A stretch of DNA of 64,000 nucleotides from Candidatus Desulfarcum epimagneticum (GTDB taxonomy: Bacteria; Desulfobacterota; Desulfobacteria; Desulfobacterales; CR-1): contig CAACVI010000034.1 of NCBI GenBank assembly GCA_900659855.1, forward strand, positions 248,001 to 312,000, given 5' to 3'. This document shows, piece after piece, positions 34,469 to 42,474 of the stretch; the stretch's first letter is position 1; each line of letters begins with the position of its first letter. The notes beneath the pieces are model-generated. The model was not told where the DNA came from. It was given only the letters and a program-made list of their open reading frames with translations, and did not search any database. A program made the position numbers and the translations under genes.

Positions 34469-35392
34469 TCACACTTCCGGCCGGGGGAAAAGCCCGGCTT
34501 TTTCCACGATTTCAGGGACTTTTTCCTCCCATTCAATGGCCATGATGTGGAAACCCGACACGCCCTCCACTTCCTTTAAACGCTCAATGGATTCCACCGC
34601 GATTTTAATCCCCTCATCGGCCTGCTTCTCCTTGGGGGTTTTGGCCATTCTGTCCACCAGCTCGTCCGGGACGTCCATGCCCGGCACCCGGTTTTTCATG
34701 TACCGGGCCATGCCCACCGTTTTCATGGGGGTGATGCCGGGCATGATGGCGACCTTTTCATGCAGGCCCCGGTCCCGGACCCCCTGCATCCACGTCTCGA
34801 ATTTATCCAGATTGTACACGCACTGGGTCTGGATAAAATCCGCGCCGGCCTTCACTTTTTTGGCCAGCCGGGCCACCCGAAGCTCAAAGGGGTCGGCGAA
34901 GGGGTTGGCGGCGGCCCCGATGAACATTTTGGGCGGGCCGTCAATGTCCGCGCCGCCGTTGAACTTGCCCTCGTCCCGCATTTTTTTCACCATCTGGAGA
35001 GACTGAATGGAGTCCAGATCGTGCACATTGGCCGCCATGGGATGGTCCCCGAAATGGGTGTGGTCCCCGGACAGGCACAGCATGGCGTGAATGCCGTGGG
35101 CATAGGCCCCGATGATGTCGCTTTGCATGGCCAGTCGGTTCCGGTCCCGCGACACCATCTGGAGAACGGGATCCATTCCCATCTCCCGGATGATGACGCA
35201 GGCGGACAGGCTGGACATGCGGACCATGGCCGTCTGGTTGTCCGTGACATTGACGGCGTCCACATATCCCCTGAGCATCTCGGCCTTGGCCTTGACCACA
35301 TCGGGACGGGCGCCCCTGGGGGGACCGCACTCGGAGGTCACCGCCAGTTCTCCCGACGCCAAAACTTTTTCCAGAACGCTTTCGGTCTTCAT
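34469..35392 (-). CDS. metF: Methylenetetrahydrofolate reductase, short MetF
   Basis: The 307-residue TIM-barrel flavoprotein interconverts methylene-H4F and methyl-H4F. Family blocks are SECGPPRGARPD, VNVTDNQTAMVRMS, LQMVSRDRNRLAMQSD, LCLSGDHTHFGDHP and GADFIQTQCVYNLDKF. It lacks a C-terminal regulatory domain. It overlaps metV (ATGA), the partner of short MetFs in acetogens, where MetFV links to HdrA-type and MvhD subunits. In a sulfate reducer it probably works in the methyl branch of the Wood-Ljungdahl pathway, in either direction. Confidence 0.93.
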   Translation of the reverse strand: MKTESVLEKVLASGELAVTSECGPPRGARPDVVKAKAEMLRGYVDAVNVTDNQTAMVRMSSLSACVIIREMGMDPVLQMVSRDRNRLAMQSDIIGAYAHGIHAMLCLSGDHTHFGDHPMAANVHDLDSIQSLQMVKKMRDEGKFNGGADIDGPPKMFIGAAANPFADPFELRVARLAKKVKAGADFIQTQCVYNLDKFETWMQGVRDRGLHEKVAIMPGITPMKTVGMARYMKNRVPGMDVPDELVDRMAKTPKEKQADEGIKIAVESIERLKEVEGVSGFHIMAIEWEEKVPEIVEKAGLFPRPEV

Positions 35393-36057
35393 TGCGCCAA
35401 ATCCTTTCTTATGATTTTTCGGGGCCCGCCATGCCGGCTGGACTTCCAGTTCTTTCCTTCAATGATGGTTTCGTAGCGGTCCTCCAGGCCCAGGGCCTTG
35501 AGGCGATGCCAGATCAGGTGCCAGGCGCAGTCCACTTCCGGGTCGATTTCGCATTTTCCGTTGGTGGAGCCCCCGCACGGCCCGTTCATGATGCGCTTGG
35601 CGCACCGGGCGATGGGACAAATCCCGCCGGTGAGGCCGATGAGGCAGTCGCCGCAGCCCTGGCAACGCTCGGCCCACACCCCCTGGCGCTCCGAGGCGCC
35701 CATGAACTGGGTGTTCAGGGCGGGAAACACCGGGGTTTCGGGAAACCGACTGGCCACCTCCTGAACCCCGCAGCCGCAGGCCATGGACAAAATGGCGTCC
35801 ACATCCCCGGCCAGGGGGACCAGCTCCTCCACATATTCGGGATCGCACTGTCTTTCCAGGGTCTCCTCCCGGATGTCCAGGGTGTCGCCGGCTTTCATAA
35901 AGGCGATCTGAAGCGCGGAGGACAAAATCCCCACCTCCTTCTTTCCCCCGGCGGCGCACACCGTCACGCACTCATTGCAGCCCACCAGAAGAACGCGTCT
36001 GCAATGGCCGATGTATCCCATGATCTCTTCCATTGGTTTTCTTTCTGCTGTGATCAT
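35389..36057 (-). CDS. metV: MetV-type methylenetetrahydrofolate reductase partner (Fe-S/zinc)
   Basis: The 222-residue protein is rich in cysteines: VGCNECVTVC, MACGCGVQE, CQGCGDC, CPIARCAK and GPCGG...GKCE. This matches the MTHFR C-terminal/MetV family, which carries metal centres and docks MetF to electron-transfer subunits. ATG 36057 has GGAGAG 8 nt upstream; ATG 36033 is an alternative. It lies between mvhD and metF. Confidence 0.88.
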   Translation of the reverse strand: MITAERKPMEEIMGYIGHCRRVLLVGCNECVTVCAAGGKKEVGILSSALQIAFMKAGDTLDIREETLERQCDPEYVEELVPLAGDVDAILSMACGCGVQEVASRFPETPVFPALNTQFMGASERQGVWAERCQGCGDCLIGLTGGICPIARCAKRIMNGPCGGSTNGKCEIDPEVDCAWHLIWHRLKALGLEDRYETIIEGKNWKSSRHGGPRKIIRKDLAQ

Positions 36058-36109
36058 TCGTATTGACTCTCCATAGGGGCCCTCCCCGTCAAGGGGGACG
36101 GGCGTTTTT

Positions 36110-36520
36110 TCACACGGATTTGAAATTCGGGCCGAGAAGGCGAATTTCTTCCGTGATATCGGCGGCGGTCCGGGCGAATCGCTCGCCCATGCCCGCCGAC
36201 ATGGCGATCATTTTCACGCGGTCCTCTTCCACTCCGATCTCGCTTAGAATCTTTTTCGCCAGTTTCACCCGGCTCCCGGCCCTTGCGTTTCCATTTTTAA
36301 AATGGCAGTCTCCCTCCAGGCACCCGGCCACATACACGCCGTCCGCGCCTTTGAGAAACGCCTGCAAAATATGTTTCACATCCACCCTGCCGGCGCAGGG
36401 CACTCTGACGATTTTGATGTTCGCCGGATAGGCCAGCTTCATGCTGCCCGCCATGTCCGCCGCCGTGTAGGCGCAATAATTGCAGCAAAACGCCACAATC
36501 ACAGGTTCAAATGATTTCAT
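36110..36520 (-). CDS. mvhD: MvhD-type hydrogenase/heterodisulfide reductase delta subunit
   Basis: The 136-residue protein has the [2Fe-2S]-binding cysteines of MvhD (FCCNYCAYTAAD, RVPCAGRVD, GCLEGDCHFKNGN). MvhD passes electrons between a partner enzyme and HdrA. No hydrogenase subunit is nearby, so here MetF/MetV is the likely partner. The ATG overlaps the hdrA stop (ATGA), which supports a stable HdrA-MvhD complex. Some delta-proteobacterial homologues use selenocysteine; this one has cysteines throughout. Confidence 0.93.
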   Translation of the reverse strand: MKSFEPVIVAFCCNYCAYTAADMAGSMKLAYPANIKIVRVPCAGRVDVKHILQAFLKGADGVYVAGCLEGDCHFKNGNARAGSRVKLAKKILSEIGVEEDRVKMIAMSAGMGERFARTAADITEEIRLLGPNFKSV

Positions 36521-39500
36521 TTCATTGGCCTTTCGCTGAAAAGTCCGTTAAGTTCAGCGGATATCATGTCATCATCGCACTGGACCAGTTGAATGGCTTT
36601 GGCGGGGCACTCGGAGGCGCAAATCCCGCATCCATGACACTTGGCGGGGTCGATTTCCGAGCGGCCGTCCGCGTTGATAAAGGGAACGCCGTAGGGGCAT
36701 GCCCGAACGCAGATCAGACAGGCCGCGCAGCGCCGGGAATCGACCTGGGCGAATGACGACCCCAGTTCGATGAAATCCTCGGACAGAAACGTCATGGCCC
36801 GGCCCGCCGCGGCCTGGGCCTGGGCGACGCTCTCCCGAATGGTTTTGGGGCCATGCGCCGTCCCCGCCGTCATGAAGCCGGGCTTCGACAGATCCGAGGG
36901 TCTGAGCTTGGTATGCTCCTCCAGGAAAAACCCGTCCGCCGTCCGGTTCAAACTGAAGATAGCGGCCAAATCCTCCGTGGCCTCGTCGTCGGCCTTCATG
37001 CCGCAGCTTAAAACCAGGCGGTCGGCCGATATCTCGATGTTCCTTCCCAGGACCCGGTCTCTTCCGCCCACCACGATTTTATCCCCTTCGGCCCGGGCTT
37101 CGGGGGGATTTTCAGGATCGTATCGAAAAAACAAAATCCCCTTTTCCCTGGCCTTGATGTAAAAGTCCTCCTGGAATCCCAGGGTCCGGATGTCTTTGTG
37201 AAACACATAAATCCGGGCGTCCGGACTGGCGTCGGCGATCCTGAGCGCGTTTTTAATGGCGGTCTGGCAGCATATCCGGGAGCAGTTGGGATGGTCCTTG
37301 TCCCGGGACCCCACGCACTGGATCATGACCACGCTTTCCCAGTCTTTCACGGAGTCGGGATCGTCCTCGATGATGGAGTCCAGGTCGTACTGGGTGATGG
37401 ACGCCTCATGCCCGTTCAAGAGATAGGCGTCGGGCGTGTGGTGAAGGGCGCCGGTGGCGATGATCGCGGCGCCGTGGTCGATGCGCCGGTAATACATCCG
37501 GGGCGCCACCTGGACGCCGGTGGAAAACATGCCGGGCATGCCCTGGTGGTCCACAATGGTGGACCCGGTCAAAACCTCGATCCCCCCGCAGGAAAGGGTT
37601 CGCTCAATCAGGTCCGCCACAAACTCCCGGACGTCTTGTCCCGAAAGGGTCCGGCGGATATTCCGGGCCATTCCCCCGAGCTGGGGAGACTGCTCCACCA
37701 AAAAAACTTTGAATCCTTGCTCCGCCAGGGTCAAAGCCGCCGTCATGCCGGCCACGCCGCCGCCGGCCACCAGTATGTCCTTGTTGACGGGAAGGGAATG
37801 GTCTTCCATGGGACGGCGGAGCCTGACCCTTTCCACGGCCATGTGAATCTGCTCAAGGGCCTTGTCCGAAGACGCCTGGGGCTGGTCCATGTGCGCCCAG
37901 GTGTTCTGGTCCCGGATGTTGGCCATCTCCAGGAGATAGCGGTTCAGGCCCGCGCCGCGAATGGCGTCCTGGAATTTGGCCTCATGGGTCCGGGGAGAGC
38001 AGCCCGCGATGACCACCCGGTTCAGCTTTTGCTCCTGAATGACCGACTGGACGAGCCGGATGGATTCAGCGGAGCACCCATGCCCCGCCGACTGAGACAC
38101 GGCCACGCCGGGAATGTCGCCGGCCCGCTCCGCGACGCGCGCCACATCAATGACCCCGCCGATATTCGAGCCGCAGTCGCAGACAAACACCCCGACCCGG
38201 GGGGACTCGTCTCTCACATCCCGCTCAGGGACAGGCGCCCCGTCGTCCCCCTCCCCTTTCCGGGGATCGCCCAGGTCCCGGCAGGCCAGGGACATGGCGG
38301 CGGCGGACTGGATCATGGTCTCGGGAATATCCTTGGGGCCCTCGCACACCCCGCACGCGTAAACGCCGGGCCGGGAGGTCTCCACCGGGGAAAAATCCGG
38401 TGTCTCCACAAAACGATGCCGGTTCAGCTCGATCCCCAAAACTTCGGCCGCGCCCTTCATGCTCTCCGGCATTCTGAAACCGGTGGACAAAACGATCATG
38501 TCAAAAAGCTCGGTCTCAAGAGCGCTTTCTTCCCCCGAGATGTAGGACAGCTCCAGGTCCTTTGTGTCGTCCTTCTCCATGATGGAGTGGGGGCGGCTTT
38601 GAATCAGGCGAACCCCGTAATCCTGTTCGGCCCGGTTCCGGTAAAGCTCATAGTCTTTCCCGGATGTTCGCATGTCCATGTAAAAAACCGCGGCCTCAAT
38701 GTCGTCCTTGAATCTTTCCTTGGTGACGATGGCCTCTTTCAGGGCGTACATGCAGCACACCCCGGAGCAGTAGGACACGTCGTTTTGGTTGATGCCCCGG
38801 GACCCCACGCACTGGAGCCACGCGACCTTTCTGGGCATTTTGCCGTCCGAGGGCCGGGCCAGCTCTCCCGATGTGGGGCCGGAGGCGGACATGATCCGCT
38901 CATATTCCAGACCCGAGACCACGTTGGGGAACTCGCCGCCGCCGAAGTTGTCTAAAATTCGATAATCAAACAGCTCCGCGCCTGTGGCCAGAATAACGGC
39001 GCCGAAGGTCATTTTGGAAAAAGTCTCCCGGTCATCCGGGAAAATGGCCCCGGCGGGGCACACCGCCGCCACCTCCTCAATGTCCCGGCATTTGTCCATG
39101 TCGATGGAATAGGCGTGGGGGGTGGACTGGGGATAGCGCATGCAGGCGGGCGCCCCGTGGAGAAGACCCGGGGTGAAACCCACGCATTCGCTGAAATGTT
39201 TGACGCATTCCCCGCACGCCGTGCATTTGTCGGGATCGATATAACGGGGACGGGTTTTCAGAACCGCCTCGAAACGGCCCGCCTCTCCGGAGAATTCCGA
39301 AAGCTCGGTCATGGCCATGAGGCGGATATGCTCCCGGCGGCCGGTTTCCGACAGATCCGGGGAAAGGGAGCATAAATCGCAATTGTTGGTGGGGAAGGTC
39401 CGGTCCAGGCGGGTCACAAGCCCGCCGATTGAAACGGCCTTGTCGATCAGGACCACGTCCCGCCCCGTTTTCGCCAGATCCAGAGCCGTCTGGATCCCGG

Positions 39501-39561
39501 CGATTCCGGCGCCGATCACCAGCGCTTTTTGATGGTTTTCAGTCATATTTTGATCTCGCAT
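36517..39561 (-). CDS. hdrA: Double-length HdrA-like FAD/iron-sulfur protein
   Basis: This protein of about 1,014 residues is a fusion of two HdrA-type units. The N-terminal unit has FAD motif GAGIAG (17-22), the HdrA cysteines NNCDLCSL (C61, C64) and a ferredoxin set (C113, C116, C119, C126). The C-terminal unit begins near 455 with the HdrA leader VFVCDCGSNIGG, and has a second FAD motif AGGGVAGMT (about 600) and two C-terminal 4Fe-4S sets (CAACLICVRACP near 942, CHGCGICASECP near 974). The second unit lacks the CxxC next to its FAD. HdrA proteins perform flavin-based electron bifurcation. HdrB and HdrC are absent. ATG 39561 or 39546 may be the start. Confidence 0.9.
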   Translation of the reverse strand: MRDQNMTENHQKALVIGAGIAGIQTALDLAKTGRDVVLIDKAVSIGGLVTRLDRTFPTNNCDLCSLSPDLSETGRREHIRLMAMTELSEFSGEAGRFEAVLKTRPRYIDPDKCTACGECVKHFSECVGFTPGLLHGAPACMRYPQSTPHAYSIDMDKCRDIEEVAAVCPAGAIFPDDRETFSKMTFGAVILATGAELFDYRILDNFGGGEFPNVVSGLEYERIMSASGPTSGELARPSDGKMPRKVAWLQCVGSRGINQNDVSYCSGVCCMYALKEAIVTKERFKDDIEAAVFYMDMRTSGKDYELYRNRAEQDYGVRLIQSRPHSIMEKDDTKDLELSYISGEESALETELFDMIVLSTGFRMPESMKGAAEVLGIELNRHRFVETPDFSPVETSRPGVYACGVCEGPKDIPETMIQSAAAMSLACRDLGDPRKGEGDDGAPVPERDVRDESPRVGVFVCDCGSNIGGVIDVARVAERAGDIPGVAVSQSAGHGCSAESIRLVQSVIQEQKLNRVVIAGCSPRTHEAKFQDAIRGAGLNRYLLEMANIRDQNTWAHMDQPQASSDKALEQIHMAVERVRLRRPMEDHSLPVNKDILVAGGGVAGMTAALTLAEQGFKVFLVEQSPQLGGMARNIRRTLSGQDVREFVADLIERTLSCGGIEVLTGSTIVDHQGMPGMFSTGVQVAPRMYYRRIDHGAAIIATGALHHTPDAYLLNGHEASITQYDLDSIIEDDPDSVKDWESVVMIQCVGSRDKDHPNCSRICCQTAIKNALRIADASPDARIYVFHKDIRTLGFQEDFYIKAREKGILFFRYDPENPPEARAEGDKIVVGGRDRVLGRNIEISADRLVLSCGMKADDEATEDLAAIFSLNRTADGFFLEEHTKLRPSDLSKPGFMTAGTAHGPKTIRESVAQAQAAAGRAMTFLSEDFIELGSSFAQVDSRRCAACLICVRACPYGVPFINADGRSEIDPAKCHGCGICASECPAKAIQLVQCDDDMISAELNGLFSERPMK

Positions 39562-39643
39562 GTGTTTCCCAATCAATCTCTTTGTAAATGGGGGTTCTCT
39601 TTTAAATGGGCGCTCAAAAAACGGGTCATCCCGCTTCCGGCGG

Positions 39644-40516
39644 CTAAATTCCCGCCCAGCGAAGGATGGCGGGCAGATGGCTTTCCCATCCAAGCGTCTG
39701 AATCTTGACGCCCTGGGCCACGTCCCTTAAGGCGGCGATGGTCTCGCCGGCGATCTTGAGGCATTCCTGCTCCCGGTCCGGGGCCTTTCGAATGCGCCGG
39801 ATCATGTCTTCTGAAATATGGGCGCCCGGCTCGTAATTGGCCATGTACCGGGCGATGCCCACGGATTTTAAAAGAAAAACCGTGGGAATGACGGGAACCC
39901 CCAGCAGTTTGGCGTTCTCAAAAAACGACTTGAAACGCTCCAGGTCAAACACAGGCGGGGTGATGACAAACTCGGCCCCGGCCCGGACTTTCTCATTGGC
40001 GAGCTTGAGCTGCCGGGCCATCTCTTTTTCATTCCCGAAAGGAGAGATGGCGCATCCGATGGTCATCCCGGGGCGGCCATTAAGCTCAAACCCGGACATG
40101 TCCGTCCCGCTGTTCAAAGAGCGGATGGCCCGGACCAGCTCCGTCTCATCCAGGTCATCGGAGGGTTTGGCGTCCCGGTGGTCTCCCTTTTCCATGCTTT
40201 CGGCCGGAACCACCACCACGTTGCGGATCCCCAGGGCATGGGCGGCCAGGATGTCGCCCTGCAAAGCCATCCGGTTCCGGTCCCGGCAGCAGACATGGAT
40301 CACGGCCTCCATTCCCTCGCGGCGCGTCAGCGCGCCCCCGCCGATGGCGCTCATTCTCATCACCCCGCTGTCCATGCCGGGAATGACCACGGCGTCCACA
40401 CGACCCTGGATGCGGCGGACGTTGATGATCAACTCCGAGATGTCCACTCCCTTGGGCGTGTCCATCTCGGCCAGGACCACAAACTCGCCTGACGATATTT
40501 TTTTTTGAAAATTCAT
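39644..40516 (-). CDS. MetF paralogue (methylenetetrahydrofolate reductase-like)
   Basis: The 290-residue protein has MetF-fold blocks (GEFVVLAEMDTPKGVD, CCRDRNRMALQGDI, AGAEFVITPPVFDLERF, IPTVFLLKSVGIARYM). It differs from the 34.5-kb MetF at several active-site stretches: VTDNQTAMVRMS is replaced by IPGMDSGVMRMS, and the SGDHTHFGD loop by ESMEKGDHRDA. It may be a second reductase, a specialised subunit, or act on another C1 carrier. ATG 40516 overlaps the IscU-like stop (ATGA); hdrA follows after 82 nt. Confidence 0.85.
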   Translation of the reverse strand: MNFQKKISSGEFVVLAEMDTPKGVDISELIINVRRIQGRVDAVVIPGMDSGVMRMSAIGGGALTRREGMEAVIHVCCRDRNRMALQGDILAAHALGIRNVVVVPAESMEKGDHRDAKPSDDLDETELVRAIRSLNSGTDMSGFELNGRPGMTIGCAISPFGNEKEMARQLKLANEKVRAGAEFVITPPVFDLERFKSFFENAKLLGVPVIPTVFLLKSVGIARYMANYEPGAHISEDMIRRIRKAPDREQECLKIAGETIAALRDVAQGVKIQTLGWESHLPAILRWAGI

Positions 40517-40962
40517 TCAGTCCCCTTTTTGTTCAAATTCGGTTCCTCTTGGCCCCCCGATGGGGAGGGCGCGGTCTTTTTTTCATAATCGGACAAAGCC
40601 AGGTAAAGGGCCCCCACGGCCAGCTCGGCGCAGTGAATGTGATCCGCCGGAAGGGTTTCCAGCTCCCCGGCCACCTGCTCGGAGGTGATGGACCAGGCGT
40701 CGGGCGCCCGGCGGCCCTCGGCCAGGGAAGCGGCCATGTTCGCGCACGCCCGGGTGTTCAGGCATCCCCGGGCGTCAAAGGACACCCGGCTGATTTTTCC
40801 TCTTGAAACCTCCAGAAACATCTCAATGGTGTCGCCGCACTCCCCGGTGCGGGAGCCGTGTCCGTCCGCATGCTCCGGACGCTCGATCCGCCGGGTGTCA
40901 TGGGCCATTTCAAGATACTTCAGGGAATGGTCCCGCCAGAAGTCAAATGTCTGATCGCTCAT
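40513..40962 (-). CDS. IscU/NifU-like iron-sulfur scaffold protein
   Basis: The 149-residue protein has the three-cysteine pattern of IscU-like scaffolds: GECGDTIEMFLEV, DARGCLNTRACANM, and HIHCAELAVGAL (the HC pair). The N-terminal extension and Pro-rich tail are specific to anaerobe versions. It probably assembles or delivers Fe-S or mixed-metal clusters for HdrA, MvhD, MetV and the ORP-like proteins of the same operon. ATG 40962 is preferred over TTG 40971. Confidence 0.85.
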   Translation of the reverse strand: MSDQTFDFWRDHSLKYLEMAHDTRRIERPEHADGHGSRTGECGDTIEMFLEVSRGKISRVSFDARGCLNTRACANMAASLAEGRRAPDAWSITSEQVAGELETLPADHIHCAELAVGALYLALSDYEKKTAPSPSGGQEEPNLNKKGTE

Positions 40963-40972
40963 TTTTTCCAAT

Positions 40973-40991
40973 ATCCGGGCTCGGCCCGGAT
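40973..40991 (-). promoter_or_regulatory. Hairpin just upstream of the IscU-like start
   Basis: ATCCGGGC, loop CGA, GCCCGGAT (minus strand) is a perfect 8-bp stem ending 10 nt before the ATG. No T-run follows. It could limit ribosome access or mark an mRNA processing site. Confidence 0.45.
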
Positions 40992-41012
40992 CCTCGATCT
41001 GTTTCTATTTTT

Positions 41013-41270
41013 TCACTTCCATGTTTTCCCGCAGCACGACCCCGGCCCCGCGCATCCCGAGGCTTCCCCGGGCGACGACCCGCAGCACGCCGTGTCGCCG
41101 GGCCCCGGAAGGGCGCCGCTTGAGGGGCCCGACATGGAGGAGTGGGGGGAAAGACATTTCTTCATATTCTTTCCCCCGCAAAAACCGCAAACCGGCGGTT
41201 TTTCATTTCCGAAGGAAATTGTTTCGCTGATTTTTCCGCAATCCGGACACTGGCACTCAAAAATCGGCAT
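41013..41270 (-). CDS. FmdB-family zinc-ribbon protein (second copy)
   Basis: The 85-residue protein starts MPIFECQCPDCGKISE and has the second pair CGFCGGKNMKKC, a zinc ribbon. The tail is Gly/Ser/Pro/Cys-rich (DTACCGSSPGEASGCAG). The N-terminal ribbon resembles the protein at 17.4 kb, but the tail differs. Its place between the CGGC and IscU-like genes hints at a role in metal-cluster assembly. Confidence 0.87.
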   Translation of the reverse strand: MPIFECQCPDCGKISETISFGNEKPPVCGFCGGKNMKKCLSPHSSMSGPSSGALPGPGDTACCGSSPGEASGCAGPGSCCGKTWK

Positions 41271-41287
41271 TCAAAAAAATCTCCTTT

Positions 41288-41653
41288 TCAGGCAAAAATA
41301 CGGTCGGGTTTATAAGGATGGGTCCCCTCGATCACCTCAACGCCGGACTTGGCCTTGATCTTCCCGATGATGGCCTCGCTGTGGGGACAATGATCCACGA
41401 GGCACGGGCCGATGTGAATCCGGGTGGGTTTGTCGCCCAGGGGTTTGTTCCAGAGGCTGACCTGGGCCAGCCGGGTCACGATGGCCGCGCCGGGGCAGTC
41501 CCCGCAGTTGATAAGCCCCATGATCTCGGCCTCCTCGTTGGCGTAGCGCTCAAACTCCCCTTCTCTTCTGTTAAATCCCACCAGGCATCGGGAACAACCG
41601 ACGCACACATCGTCCATGGCCTTTTTGCAGCCGACAATCAAAATTTTTTCCAT
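41288..41653 (-). CDS. CGGC-domain protein
   Basis: The 121-residue protein has cysteine motifs VGCKKAMDDVCVGCSRC, NCGDCPGAA and GPCLVDHCPH. This layout fits the CGGC domain family, putative metal-binding proteins of anaerobes with no established reaction. It lies between the ORP-like and FmdB genes with gaps of 21 and 17 nt, clearly in the same operon. Confidence 0.8.
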   Translation of the reverse strand: MEKILIVGCKKAMDDVCVGCSRCLVGFNRREGEFERYANEEAEIMGLINCGDCPGAAIVTRLAQVSLWNKPLGDKPTRIHIGPCLVDHCPHSEAIIGKIKAKSGVEVIEGTHPYKPDRIFA

Positions 41654-41674
41654 CGTTTCCCCCTTTTTTCCTCC

Positions 41675-42037
41675 TTACGCCCCTCCCCCGGAGGAGTTGG
41701 GTGAGTCAGAAAAAGACACCCGGCCCTCGTTAAAGGCCTCCAGGGCGTCCCGGACGGTCCCGGTGATGTCCACCGCCACCTTGACGCCCGCGGCTTCCAG
41801 GGTCTTAAAGGCGTTGGGGCCGCAAAACCCCGTCAAAAGGGCCTCGGCCTTTTTTTCGCTCAGCCGGGCCGCCGCCTGTATGCCGGCGCCCTTGAAAGCG
41901 TTGACGTTTTCCGAATTGTCCAGCGCCTCCACGGACTGGGTGAATGTGTCCACGATCAGGATGTGGGCCGCCCGTCCGAACCGGGGGTCCATGGGCGAGT
42001 CGATATCCGTTCCGGTTGATGTGATGGCGATCTTCAT
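41675..42037 (-). CDS. ORP/NifX-like dinitrogenase iron-molybdenum cofactor family protein
   Basis: The 120-residue protein has the family start MKIAITSTGTDIDSPMDPRF and the block LLTGFCGPNAFKTLEAAGV. It is close in plan to the Desulfovibrio orange protein (ORP), which binds a Mo-Cu sulfide cluster. GAGGAGGGG precedes ATG 42037; the longer upstream frame overlaps the previous gene. The tail is SSGGGA. Confidence 0.9.
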   Translation of the reverse strand: MKIAITSTGTDIDSPMDPRFGRAAHILIVDTFTQSVEALDNSENVNAFKGAGIQAAARLSEKKAEALLTGFCGPNAFKTLEAAGVKVAVDITGTVRDALEAFNEGRVSFSDSPNSSGGGA

Positions 42038-42057
42038 TTTCCCCTCCTCATTTAGAC

Positions 42058-42447
42058 CTACTCCATGCGGCCGCCTCCGCCGCCGCATACCTGGTCGTCC
42101 GTGATCATAGCCAGTTTTCCCGCGATGAGATCCTCCACCACAGGCCTGATATCGGGTCTCTGATCGTCGTGATACACCTCGATTCCCACCTGCCTGAATC
42201 CCGCGAGGGGACGCATGCCGATGCCGCCCACGATGAGCGCGCTCACGTCGTGTCCGGCCAGGAGGTTCACCGGAACCATGCATCCCCCCTGGACGTGCCC
42301 GCCGTTTTCGACAGTGGAGACGCTCTTAATCCGCCCGTCCTCCACATCCACAAAGGTAAAGACATCGCAATGTCCGAAGTGGCCCGATCGTGTTCCGTCC
42401 AGCCCGCCTTCTCCGTTTGACGGAATGGCGATTCTTCCTTTTTTCAT
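42058..42447 (-). CDS. NifX/NifB-like dinitrogenase iron-molybdenum cofactor family protein
   Basis: The 129-residue protein has the pattern MKKGRIAIPSNGEGGLDG, GHFGHCDVFTFVD, HVQGGCMVPVNLL, and a C-terminal CGGGGG motif (DDQVCGGGGGRME). The CGGGGG tail is typical of ATPase-associated members of this family in anaerobes. It is probably a metal-cluster carrier. Start ATG 42447 has AAGGTGA upstream. Confidence 0.88.
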   Translation of the reverse strand: MKKGRIAIPSNGEGGLDGTRSGHFGHCDVFTFVDVEDGRIKSVSTVENGGHVQGGCMVPVNLLAGHDVSALIVGGIGMRPLAGFRQVGIEVYHDDQRPDIRPVVEDLIAGKLAMITDDQVCGGGGGRME

Positions 42448-42474
42448 GACTGTCACCTTCCTTCATTCCTTCAT

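Noticed and set aside
36110-36520. Possible selenocysteine in mvhD or hdrA
   Set aside because: Some related proteins use selenocysteine and selA is in the window, but all expected positions are ordinary cysteines and no in-frame TGA was found.
37198-38955. 585-residue open frame opposite hdrA
   Set aside because: Antisense shadow of hdrA with compositional bias and no recognisable motif.
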